From NCBI GenBank assembly GCA_005804005.1, contig SYPI01000112.1:1-7675 (forward strand): a stretch of DNA of 7,675 nt, in the 5' to 3' direction. The position numbers were made by a program, and so were the translations under genes. Below, piece after piece: positions 1 through 6,517 of the stretch. How positions within the stretch are numbered: position 1 is the first letter of the stretch; each line of letters opens with the position of its first letter. Below the pieces are notes generated by a model. The model saw only the letters and a list, made by a program, of their open reading frames with translations. It was not told where the DNA came from and searched no databases. The DNA comes from Planctomycetia bacterium. GTDB taxonomy: Bacteria > Planctomycetota > Phycisphaerae > Phycisphaerales > SM1A02.

Positions 1-1348
1 CGCCCTGACCGATGCCCTCAACGCGGCGGGTATCGCCTGCTCCTGTGGGGAACTGGGGCCGCTCGCGGCAACCACCGAACTGGTCATCCGCTCCGCGGCG
101 GTGAAGGCCTCACACCCTCAGGTGCAGGAGGCGCGGCGCCGCGGATTGCTGATCCTCTCCTATGCCGAGGCACTTGGTTGGTGCATGAGCGGGCGAACCG
201 GCGTTTCAATCGCCGGAACCCACGGCAAGAGCACCACCACCGCCATGCTGGCCTGGGTGCTGGCTGAGGCGGGACTCGATCCGAGTCTGATCGTCGGCGC
301 GACTGTCAGCCAACTGGGCGGCGGATTCCGCACTGGTTCGGCGCACATCCCCGCCGGAGCGCTGATCGGGCAACCGGGAATCATGGTCGCCGAGGCGTGT
401 GAGTACGACCGCTCATTCCACCACCATCGCCCCACCATGGCGCTGATCAATAATGTCGAGGAAGACCACCTCGACTGCTACGGTTCCCTCGACGAGATCG
501 TCGGGGCGTTCCGCGAGTTTGCCCGGCTCCTGCCCCCCGCCGCCGCAGGCGGTCGATTGCTGATTGCTGAACAAGGTGCCCATCGGCGGGCGGTGGCCTC
601 TGATTTGGCCTGCAGCGTCTCCACCTTCGGCTGGGCCCCGGGGGCCGACTATCGAGTTGATTTTGATGCCGAATCCAATTGCGTGCGCGTTCGCCGCAAG
701 GGACAGACGGAGTTGAACTGGAAGATGCGCCTGCGCGGCGATCACAACGCCCTGAACTCGGCCGCCGCCGGCATTCTGGCGCTGTGGCTTGGCGCCCCGC
801 GCCGCAGCGTGGAGTCGGCGCTGGAATCTTTCGCCGGGTGTGATCGCCGCCTGCAGTTCCTAGGCAGTTGCACGGCCCCGGACGGCGGCACTGTGCGCGT
901 GTTCGACGACTACGCCCATCACCCCACCGAGATCGAGAAGACGCTGGTGGCAATGCGACAAAGCGAGCGGCCCACGCGACTCATCTGCATCTTTCAGCCA
1001 CACCAACACAGCCGCACCCGCTTCCTGCTCGAACAGTTCGCCCAGAGTTTCTCGCAGGCTTCAATCGTGCTGGTTCCGGACATCTACTTCGTGCGCGACA
1101 GCGAGGCGGAGCGCGCCTTGGTTTGCTCGGCCGATTTGGTGGAGCGCCTGCGAGCTCGCGGCGTGGTGGCTGAATCGCTCGATCCATTCTCGCGAGTGGT
1201 CGACTGGTTGCAGACCAACTGCCGCGGCGGTGATGTGGTGGTCTCCATGGGCGCTGGCCCGGTTTGGATGGTGAGTCACGAGTTTCTGGCGCGTTCCGCG
1301 GCTGGATTGATCGCTGTGAGCGCACCTGGAGCGCAGGCCGCCGCATGA
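1..1348 (+). CDS. murC: UDP-N-acetylmuramate--L-alanine ligase MurC, 5' partial
   Basis: MurC is the cytoplasmic ATP-dependent ligase that adds L-alanine to UDP-MurNAc, the first stem-peptide step of peptidoglycan synthesis. The frame is open from base 2 to the TGA at 1346-1348 and gives 448 visible residues. Roughly 40 N-terminal residues, including the glycine-rich HFVGIGG UDP-binding motif, lie upstream of the window. Seen here: the ATP P-loop GTHGKSTTTA (bases 215-244), the metal-site region EACEYDRSF (392-418), NNVEEDHLD, the C-terminal-domain motif DDYAHHPTE (905-931) and FQPHQHSRTRFL, all in the order expected for MurC. The GTG at 101 is an internal Val codon, because family homology continues upstream of it. 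The P-loop has Ser where MurC usually has Thr, a swap found in other Mur ligases. The stop overlaps the murB start in ATGA, implying coupled translation. Function is very secure; only the start is missing. Confidence 0.97.
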   Translation, partial: ALTDALNAAGIACSCGELGPLAATTELVIRSAAVKASHPQVQEARRRGLLILSYAEALGWCMSGRTGVSIAGTHGKSTTTAMLAWVLAEAGLDPSLIVGATVSQLGGGFRTGSAHIPAGALIGQPGIMVAEACEYDRSFHHHRPTMALINNVEEDHLDCYGSLDEIVGAFREFARLLPPAAAGGRLLIAEQGAHRRAVASDLACSVSTFGWAPGADYRVDFDAESNCVRVRRKGQTELNWKMRLRGDHNALNSAAAGILALWLGAPRRSVESALESFAGCDRRLQFLGSCTAPDGGTVRVFDDYAHHPTEIEKTLVAMRQSERPTRLICIFQPHQHSRTRFLLEQFAQSFSQASIVLVPDIYFVRDSEAERALVCSADLVERLRARGVVAESLDPFSRVVDWLQTNCRGGDVVVSMGAGPVWMVSHEFLARSAAGLIAVSAPGAQAAA

Positions 1349-2286
1349 GCGCAATCGCCACCGAGTCCCTCCTCGCCGGCATTGACGCCGCCGTTGAGCC
1401 CAACGCTCCGCTGGGCAAGCGCACCTACTTTTCCGTGGGCGGCTGCGCCGACTTTCTGGCCAGCCCGCGCAGTGAAGCGGCTCTGGTTGACATCACCCGC
1501 CGCTGCGCCGAAGCGGGCGTTCCATTGCGCGTGCTAGGCGAGGGCGCCAACCTACTGGTCGATGACGAGGGCGTAGATGGCGTGGTGGTCTGCCTCGATC
1601 AACCGTGTTTCCGCGAGCGCACCTTTGATCGCAGCGCCGACGGGGTGACTCTGCACGCGGGCGCCGGCCTGGCAATGAACCGCCTGATCAGAGAGTCCGG
1701 CCAGCGCGCCTTGGGTGGGCTGGAACAGATGATCGGGATCCCGGCCACCCTGGGCGGCGCCCTGCGCATGAATGCTGGCGGCCGTTGGGGGGACATCGCT
1801 CAGTCCACCATTTCGCTGCGATTGGTTGGCGCCGACGCCAAGGTACGGACCATTTCCGCCAGCGATGCTGGTTTCGCCTATCGACACACCAGTCTGCCAG
1901 CCGGAATCATCACCGGCGCCGCCCTCTCCCTGCGTGATGAAGACCCGAAGGAACTGCGCGAACGGATAAAGGAGATCTCGGCCATCAAGGCTGCCTCGCA
2001 GCCGCTGGCGGCCAACTCGGCTGGCTGCATGTTCCGAAATCCGGCCGATTCGACCGGGCGGCGTCTGAGCGCTGGGGCGCTCATTGACGAAGCCGGGCTG
2101 AAGGGGTTGTGCCACGGCACCGCGCAGGTGAGCCCGGTCCACGGCAATTTCATTACCATCGAAACTGGTGGCTCGACGCGGCACGTGGCCGAGTTGTCCG
2201 AGCAGGTGGCCCAGCGGGTGCATGACCGACACGGAATCAGGCTGGACCGCGAAGTCGTCTTCTGGAGGCGTGGAGGAAGCGAATGA
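1345..2286 (+). CDS. murB: UDP-N-acetylenolpyruvoylglucosamine reductase MurB (type II-like)
   Basis: MurB is the cytoplasmic FAD enzyme that uses NADPH to reduce UDP-GlcNAc-enolpyruvate to UDP-MurNAc, the substrate of MurC next door. The protein has 313 residues, normal for the shorter type II form. Visible motifs are TYFSVGG (residues 27-33), GEGANLLV (65-72), the FAD-binding GIPATLGGALRMNAGG (131-146), YRHTS (179-183), SAGCMFRNP (225-233), AGALIDEAGLKG (243-254), HGNFI (266-270) and the late acidic LDREV (300-304, Glu303 a likely catalytic acid). The start is the ATG at 1345 in the ATGA shared with the murC stop. A TTG at 1264 is also in frame but would add non-homologous sequence. A GGAG at 1328-1331 is 13 bases from the ATG, so coupling probably matters more than this site. 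Oddity: Cys228 sits where the catalytic Ser of GS-x-F-K-N-P normally lies. The gene overlaps ddl by four bases. Confidence 0.97.
   Translation: MSAIATESLLAGIDAAVEPNAPLGKRTYFSVGGCADFLASPRSEAALVDITRRCAEAGVPLRVLGEGANLLVDDEGVDGVVVCLDQPCFRERTFDRSADGVTLHAGAGLAMNRLIRESGQRALGGLEQMIGIPATLGGALRMNAGGRWGDIAQSTISLRLVGADAKVRTISASDAGFAYRHTSLPAGIITGAALSLRDEDPKELRERIKEISAIKAASQPLAANSAGCMFRNPADSTGRRLSAGALIDEAGLKGLCHGTAQVSPVHGNFITIETGGSTRHVAELSEQVAQRVHDRHGIRLDREVVFWRRGGSE
2272..2276 (+). promoter_or_regulatory. Shine-Dalgarno site of ddl
   Basis: GGAGG lies inside the last codons of murB, six bases before the ddl ATG at 2283. It is the clearest ribosome-binding site in the window. It supports that ATG as the real start and suggests independent initiation in addition to ATGA coupling. 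Confidence 0.8.
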
Positions 2287-3200
2287 ACCCGGTGCGCGTG
2301 ACGGTGCTGATGGGTGGTCCCGACGCCGAACGGGAAGTAAGCATCTGCTCCGGAACCAGAGTGGCCGATGCGCTTGGACGCTGCCCCGGATTCGCAGTAC
2401 AGGCGCTGCGGATAGACAAGTTGACCAGCCACTCGCTGGCTCGCGTTGAGGGGGATGTCATCTTCCCGGTGCTGCACGGGCCGTGGGGTGAAGGTGGTCC
2501 GCTGCAGGAACTACTCGAACACGACGGTCGGCCGTTTGTCGGCAGTCGTTCGGCTGGCGCCGCCATGGCGATGGACAAGGCCGCCACCAAATCGGTGGCT
2601 GGCTCGCTCGGGGTGCAGACCCCTGCCGCACAGGTGATAAGAAGCGTCGACGATCTGGCCATCGCTGGCCCAGTGGTCCTCAAGCCGATCGACGACGGAT
2701 CCAGCGTTGATCTGCGCATCTGCCGTGACCGCGCGGCGACCGAAGCCGCCGCCGCCGAGCTGCTGGGGCGTCGCCGCGCTCTGCTGGTTGAGCGCTACAT
2801 TCACGGCCGCGAGATCACCGTCGGCATTCTGCACGGGCGCGCCCTGCCGGTCATTGAGATTGTTCCCGGCGTCGAGTTCTACGACTACGAAGCCAAGTAC
2901 CGCCGCAATGACACCCAGTACCTGTTCGACACGCTTCCCGCGGTGGTAGCCGAGCAGGCTCAGCAGGGAGCGCTGGCGGTGTTTGGCGCCTTGGCGCTGC
3001 GCGACCTAGCGCGAGCCGACTTCATGGTCGATTCCGCCGGAGCATGGTTCCTGGAGATCAACACCATGCCGGGCATGACTGACCACAGCCTGCTCCCCAA
3101 GGCGGCGGCCCGCATGGGCCTGTCGTTTGAACGAGTCTGCTCCGGGGCGGTGGAGGCGGCTCTGGCTCGCATCGGCTTGCGAAGCGGCGCGGCAGCCTAG
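2283..3200 (+). CDS. ddl: D-alanine--D-alanine ligase
   Basis: Ddl is a cytoplasmic ATP-grasp ligase that joins two D-alanines; the dipeptide is later added to the UDP-MurNAc tripeptide by MurF. The 305-residue length matches DdlB-type enzymes. Seen: GGPDAEREVS (11-20; Glu16 aligns with E. coli DdlB Glu15), HGPWGEGGPLQE (65-76), Lys99 and Lys134 for ATP, the omega-loop DDGSSVD (137-143), LLVERYIHGREITVG (167-181), FYDYEAKY (199-206; Tyr206 aligns with Tyr216), and the metal ligands Asp246, Glu258 and Asn260 within ADFMVD and LEINTMPGMT. Tyr at the Tyr216 position points to D-Ala-D-Ala rather than D-Ala-D-Lac ligase activity by family knowledge. The ATG start overlaps the murB stop and has a strong GGAGG. 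HGPWGEGG in place of the common HGxxGEDG, and SSVD in place of SSVG, are local departures from the proteobacterial consensus, but all catalytic residues remain. Confidence 0.97.
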   Translation: MNPVRVTVLMGGPDAEREVSICSGTRVADALGRCPGFAVQALRIDKLTSHSLARVEGDVIFPVLHGPWGEGGPLQELLEHDGRPFVGSRSAGAAMAMDKAATKSVAGSLGVQTPAAQVIRSVDDLAIAGPVVLKPIDDGSSVDLRICRDRAATEAAAAELLGRRRALLVERYIHGREITVGILHGRALPVIEIVPGVEFYDYEAKYRRNDTQYLFDTLPAVVAEQAQQGALAVFGALALRDLARADFMVDSAGAWFLEINTMPGMTDHSLLPKAAARMGLSFERVCSGAVEAALARIGLRSGAAA

Positions 3201-3247
3201 GGAGTTTTCGCCCCAGACCGCGCCTTGAGCCGACATTGGCTCCACAG

Positions 3248-4087
3248 ATGTCATCGGCAACACGAAAGAACGGTGCCTCATCCCTCGGAGTTTGGCCGGA
3301 ACTACTGAGATGGTGCGCGCCGATGGCGGCGGTGACCCTGACCCTCGGGTTGATCTTTCTCGCTCCGGCTCTCCGTTCGCGCGCGCACGCGCACTCAGCC
3401 GCCGATGCCGGCCCCGTGCGAGTGGTGCTGGTAGATCGCCCAGGTTGGCTGGGTACCAAGGATGCCGAAGTGCTCACCCGGCTCGTGGCGGCCGAGACGG
3501 GCACTGATCCGGGAAACCGTGCCGCGCTGCAGCGGGCACTGGCCAGACTCGAGAACTGCGGCTGGTACTCCGCAGTCAGTCAGGTGCGGCGGGCCAGCAG
3601 CGGCGAAGTGCAAGTGGTCGGCGAATTCGCCGTGCCGTTCGCTCTGGTCGTCGATGGTGCTGGCGACCACCTCATCGACCAGCACGGTCGGCTGCTGCCG
3701 CGGACCTACGCCGCCGGGACGGCACCACGATTCCCCCGCCTGATTGGTACCCGCGAGGCTCGACCAGTCCGCCCCGGCATGCGCTGGACCGGCGCCGACC
3801 TCGACGCCGGGCTGTCTCTGGCTCGAATCATTGATCAGCAGCGCTGGCGGGACCAGATCGAGGCGATTGATGTCTCCGACTATGCCCACGAGGGCCAGTT
3901 GCGTCTGGTGACCACGAATGGCTGCATCATTTTCTGGGGATGCGCTCCCGGCGAAGAGACCCCCGCCGAGGTTTCTGCACCGCAGAAGCTGCGCTACCTT
4001 CAGTTCTTCGAACAGACCCATGGACGAATCGACGCCGAGTGCCACGGATCGCTCGATGTGCGCACCGACTGCGTCGGCGCCCGTTGA
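3248..4087 (+). CDS. ftsQ: FtsQ/DivIB-like cell division protein, divergent
   Basis: This is probably the bitopic inner-membrane divisome protein that, in standard divisomes, bridges FtsL/FtsB and recruits septal wall enzymes. With the ATG at 3248 it has 279 residues, close to E. coli FtsQ (276). A short cytoplasmic tail with Arg and Lys is followed by one hydrophobic segment (about 24-42) and a long extracytoplasmic domain. Residues 57-83 may be a POTRA-like unit. WYSAVSQVRR (106-115), then EFAVPFALV and HLIDQHGRLL (141-150), resemble the start of the FtsQ beta domain; LDVRTD (269-274) resembles the closing 'DLR' strand. Its place directly after ddl is the classical ftsQ position and is a large part of this call. 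A TTG at 3236 is an alternative start; neither start has a good ribosome-binding site. The gap from ddl is 47 bases with no visible terminator. Overall similarity is weak, so the family assignment is likely but not certain. Confidence 0.72.
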   Translation: MSSATRKNGASSLGVWPELLRWCAPMAAVTLTLGLIFLAPALRSRAHAHSAADAGPVRVVLVDRPGWLGTKDAEVLTRLVAAETGTDPGNRAALQRALARLENCGWYSAVSQVRRASSGEVQVVGEFAVPFALVVDGAGDHLIDQHGRLLPRTYAAGTAPRFPRLIGTREARPVRPGMRWTGADLDAGLSLARIIDQQRWRDQIEAIDVSDYAHEGQLRLVTTNGCIIFWGCAPGEETPAEVSAPQKLRYLQFFEQTHGRIDAECHGSLDVRTDCVGAR

Positions 4088-4583
4088 GGAATCTCGCGGC
4101 CCCGTATCGCTGCCGCCAGAGGTGCCGCTGCCGCGCGGTCTGCTGCAGGCCGCAGCGCTCTGGGTGGCCCTCTCATTCATCTGGGCATTCGGGCTGAACC
4201 CGCCCATCTCACCCAGCGCCGCATCGTTCGAACCGCCAGCCCGGATGTTGGTGCTGCTCTGTGTAGTCGGCGGCCTGATCTGCTGGCCGCTGGGTCGGCT
4301 CTGCGGTACTCCACCGGCGCGACCGCTGGCGGCGGCGCTGCTTGACGCCCTGACTCTGGCCGCCGTCCTGCAATGTGTGCTTTGGCCGATCCGGCTGGTC
4401 ACTGACTGGCCGCGCGGGATGGTGCTGGGGATTGATGCCATCCTGCTGGCCCATCTGGCGCTGACTGCCGGAATCCTCGGGGCGCTGCGCCGCTGGCCAA
4501 CTCTGGCTATGGCGGCGGCGATTCTGGGGGCGGCCGTGGCAATCGTGGCGTGCCGCCTTGCTTCACTCTCATTGGGCCGATAG
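4020..4583 (+). CDS. Unrecognised small multi-pass membrane protein
   Basis: I do not recognise this family. With the ATG at 4020 the protein has 187 residues: a Pro/Ser-rich soluble N-terminus (about 1-40), then about five hydrophobic segments near residues 41-60, 75-91, 103-122, 132-154 and 160-180, joined by short loops with charged residues (PPARP, TDWPRG, RRWP). It ends soon after the last segment, at SLSLGR. It contains no motif I can tie to an enzyme or transporter. The start is uncertain: the ATGs at 3918, 4020 and 4056 are all in frame, none has a clear ribosome-binding site, and every one lies within the 3' end of the ftsQ-like gene. The gene is probably translated by coupling to it. 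Sitting between ftsQ and gre in the same direction, it could be an envelope or division accessory, but that is only context. The regular membrane pattern is the main reason to accept it as coding. Confidence 0.75.
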   Translation: MDESTPSATDRSMCAPTASAPVEESRGPVSLPPEVPLPRGLLQAAALWVALSFIWAFGLNPPISPSAASFEPPARMLVLLCVVGGLICWPLGRLCGTPPARPLAAALLDALTLAAVLQCVLWPIRLVTDWPRGMVLGIDAILLAHLALTAGILGALRRWPTLAMAAAILGAAVAIVACRLASLSLGR

Positions 4584-4594
4584 GTTGCCCCGCG

Positions 4595-5059
4595 ATGGAG
4601 TTGATGACCCGAGCTGACAGGGAGCGCCTCGAACGCCAGTTGGCCCAACTGCACTCGCTGGACCTCGATCTGGCGCGGCGCATCGCCGAGGCCCGCGGTC
4701 AGGGCGACCTGCGCGAGAACGCCGACTACCACGCTTCGCGCGAGGACAAGTCCCACAACGATGCCAAGATTCGCGATCTGCAGGCCCGACTGGCCGGAGC
4801 GCAGGTCATCGATGAGAACAGTGTGCCGAAGGACATGGTGTTTGTCGGCGCGGTGGTGCGACTGCGCGACGAGGGCAGCGGCTCCGAGGTCACCTACCGC
4901 ATCGTGGCCACCCTCTCTGAGGAGGAAGGCGCCCACCGCGAACTCACCGGCAGCAGCCCGATGGGCGAGGCTCTCATGAAGGCCCGGGTAGGCGACACGG
5001 TCAAGGTCCACCTGCCCCGCGGGGAACGGCGATTGACGGTACTGGAGATCGTTCTCTAG
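4595..5059 (+). CDS. greA: Transcript-cleavage elongation factor of the GreA/GreB family
   Basis: Gre factors enter the RNA polymerase secondary channel and stimulate cleavage of backtracked RNA so that stalled elongation resumes. The protein has 154 residues from the ATG at 4595, near E. coli GreA (158). The N-terminal coiled-coil hairpin (about 4-73) has the acidic tip GQGDLRENADYHASRE (35-50), with Asp38 and Glu41 matching the catalytic Asp41/Glu44 of E. coli GreA, and the second helix ends in LAGAQVID (66-73). The C-terminal FKBP-like domain (about 80-154) shows VGAVVRL, TYRIV, SSPMGEALM and VGDTVKVHLPRG. ATG 4604 (Met4) is possible; a GTG at 4550 would add residues that overlap the upstream gene and look unrelated to the family. 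The spacing is 11 bases from the upstream stop and 18 to cls, consistent with one transcript. GreA rather than GreB is chosen on length and general similarity; the family call is firm. Confidence 0.92.
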   Translation: MELMTRADRERLERQLAQLHSLDLDLARRIAEARGQGDLRENADYHASREDKSHNDAKIRDLQARLAGAQVIDENSVPKDMVFVGAVVRLRDEGSGSEVTYRIVATLSEEEGAHRELTGSSPMGEALMKARVGDTVKVHLPRGERRLTVLEIVL

Positions 5060-5077
5060 TCAGGCGAAGTTCGCACC

Positions 5078-6517
5078 ATGGCCAAGCTGCTGACGCTGCT
5101 GGTGGTCTGTGAACTGCTCCTGCGAATCGGTCTGGCGGCCCATGTATTGCTCCGCCGCGTCAAGCGCCCGGCGGTCACTACGGCCTGGGTGCTGTTGCTG
5201 CTGTTCCTGCCGGTGGCCAGCGTGGTGGCCTACCTGCTGCTGGGCGAGACTTGGTTTGGACGAACTCGGACCCGCCGCCATCGTCAGGCGCTGGCGCTTT
5301 TGGATCTCCCCGAACACCACGGCCACAACGATCCGAAGGCCGGGGTACTAAGCCTCGACGACTCCGACGAACAACTGGCTCGACTGGCTGAAAAGGTCAG
5401 CCACGCTACGCCTACGGGCGGCAACCACCTGACCCTGACCGGGGACTCGGCGGCCGCCATCGCTCAGATGTGCACCGACATCATCGCGGCGAAACACAGC
5501 GTGCACCTGCTCACCTACATCTACCTCGATGACCTGGCCGGTCGCCGGGTGGCCGAGGCGCTACAGGATGCCCGCCGGGGCGGTGTGGCCTGCCGGGTCC
5601 TCTGCGACGCAGTGGGTTCGGCAGCCTTCCTGAAGAGCCGATTGGCCGAGCGACTGCGCCAGTCCGGCGTCCAACTGCACGCCGCGCTGCCGGTAGCTCT
5701 CTTGCGCCGCGCCCTGAGCCGAATCGACTTGCGCAATCACCGCAAGATTCTGGTGATCGATGGCGAGGTAGCCCATGTTGGCAGCATGAACATTGCCAGT
5801 GAGAGTTTCGCTCCTGCGCCGCGCTACGCCCCATGGGTCGATTGCACGGTTCGAGCTTGCGGACCGCTGGCGCGCGAGGTGCAGCTGGTCTTCCTTGAAG
5901 ATTGGTACTTCGAGACCGGAGAGGACCTGCGCGATCTGCTGCAGCATTACCCCCCCGTCCGCACTGGTGGCGTGGCCGCCCAGTTCGTTGCCAGCGGCCC
6001 GAACTTTGAGAACGCCGCCATGACCCAACTGGTGCAGGCCTGCCTGCATGTGGCCCGCCACCGAGTGATCATCACCACCCCGTACTTCGTTCCCGACATC
6101 GAGACGGTCATGGCCATGTGCGTGGCCGCGCGGCGCGGGGTCGAGGTCTCGCTGGTTGTGCCGCGGCGCAACAACAGCAAGTTGGTGGCCGTCGCAAGCC
6201 GCGGCTCGTACGACGTACTTCTGGATTGCGGGGTGCGCATTTTTGAGTACACCAAGGGGCTGCTCCACGCCAAAACCCTTTCGGTGGACGACCGCCTGTC
6301 GCTGGTCACCAGCGCCAACCTTGACCGCCGTTCGTTCGAGCTCAACTTCGAGGCATCGATGCTGGTCTACGACGACAAGTTCACCGAAGAACTGCACCGC
6401 CTGCAGGTGAGTTACATGAACGACTGCATCGAGGTTGATCCGAAGGCGTGGCGGACGCGCCCGGTGGGACGCCGATTGCTGGAAGGTGCAGCCAGCCTGC
6501 TCAGCCCGCTGCTTTGA
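5078..6517 (+). CDS. cls: Cardiolipin synthase-type phospholipase D family protein
   Basis: The likely role is an inner-membrane enzyme that condenses phosphatidylglycerol to cardiolipin, or a related phosphatidyl transfer. The 479 residues match bacterial ClsA (about 480-500). Two N-terminal hydrophobic segments (about 3-24 and 33-55) are followed by a charged linker with GRTRTRRHRQ. Two phospholipase D domains follow. The first has HRKILVID (His221, Lys223, Asp228) then VGSMNIASESF; the second has HAKTLSVD (His397, Lys399, Asp404) then TSANLDRRSFELNFE. TPYFVPD (334-340) is also typical of Cls. Both HKD motifs are complete, so an active enzyme is expected. The ATG at 5078 lies 18 bases after gre and has only a weak purine-rich stretch (AGGCGAAG, 5062-5069) upstream. 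The stop overlaps the convergent gene by 17 bases. Other phosphatidyl transfers are possible, but the architecture is that of cardiolipin synthase. Confidence 0.93.
   Translation: MAKLLTLLVVCELLLRIGLAAHVLLRRVKRPAVTTAWVLLLLFLPVASVVAYLLLGETWFGRTRTRRHRQALALLDLPEHHGHNDPKAGVLSLDDSDEQLARLAEKVSHATPTGGNHLTLTGDSAAAIAQMCTDIIAAKHSVHLLTYIYLDDLAGRRVAEALQDARRGGVACRVLCDAVGSAAFLKSRLAERLRQSGVQLHAALPVALLRRALSRIDLRNHRKILVIDGEVAHVGSMNIASESFAPAPRYAPWVDCTVRACGPLAREVQLVFLEDWYFETGEDLRDLLQHYPPVRTGGVAAQFVASGPNFENAAMTQLVQACLHVARHRVIITTPYFVPDIETVMAMCVAARRGVEVSLVVPRRNNSKLVAVASRGSYDVLLDCGVRIFEYTKGLLHAKTLSVDDRLSLVTSANLDRRSFELNFEASMLVYDDKFTEELHRLQVSYMNDCIEVDPKAWRTRPVGRRLLEGAASLLSPLL

Noticed and set aside
1264..1344. Upstream TTG start for murB that would add 27 residues.
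   Set aside because: The added residues overlap the conserved end of murC, do not resemble MurB N-termini, and the ATGA at 1345 is a typical coupled start.
3174..3208. Small GCTT-GCG-AAGC inverted repeat near the ddl stop followed by TTTT, as a terminator.
   Set aside because: The stem is only four base pairs, is coding, and is separated from the short T run by nearly 20 bases.
3395..5011. A very long antisense open frame (about 538 codons) opposite ftsQ, the membrane protein gene and gre.
   Set aside because: It spans three same-strand genes, one of which (gre) has unmistakable family motifs. Its translation is low-complexity, rich in Ala, Gly, Arg and Ser, with no recognisable domain. Such frames are expected opposite GC-rich coding DNA.
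5033..5062. TTGACG followed 18 bases later by TAGTCA, as a promoter for cls.
   Set aside because: The -35-like hexamer is good but the -10 candidate matches TATAAT at only two positions, and the segment is inside the conserved end of gre.
5561..6397. Antisense open frame of 278 codons opposite cls.
   Set aside because: The + strand carries two complete HKD motifs in correct order, so the antisense frame is a composition artefact.
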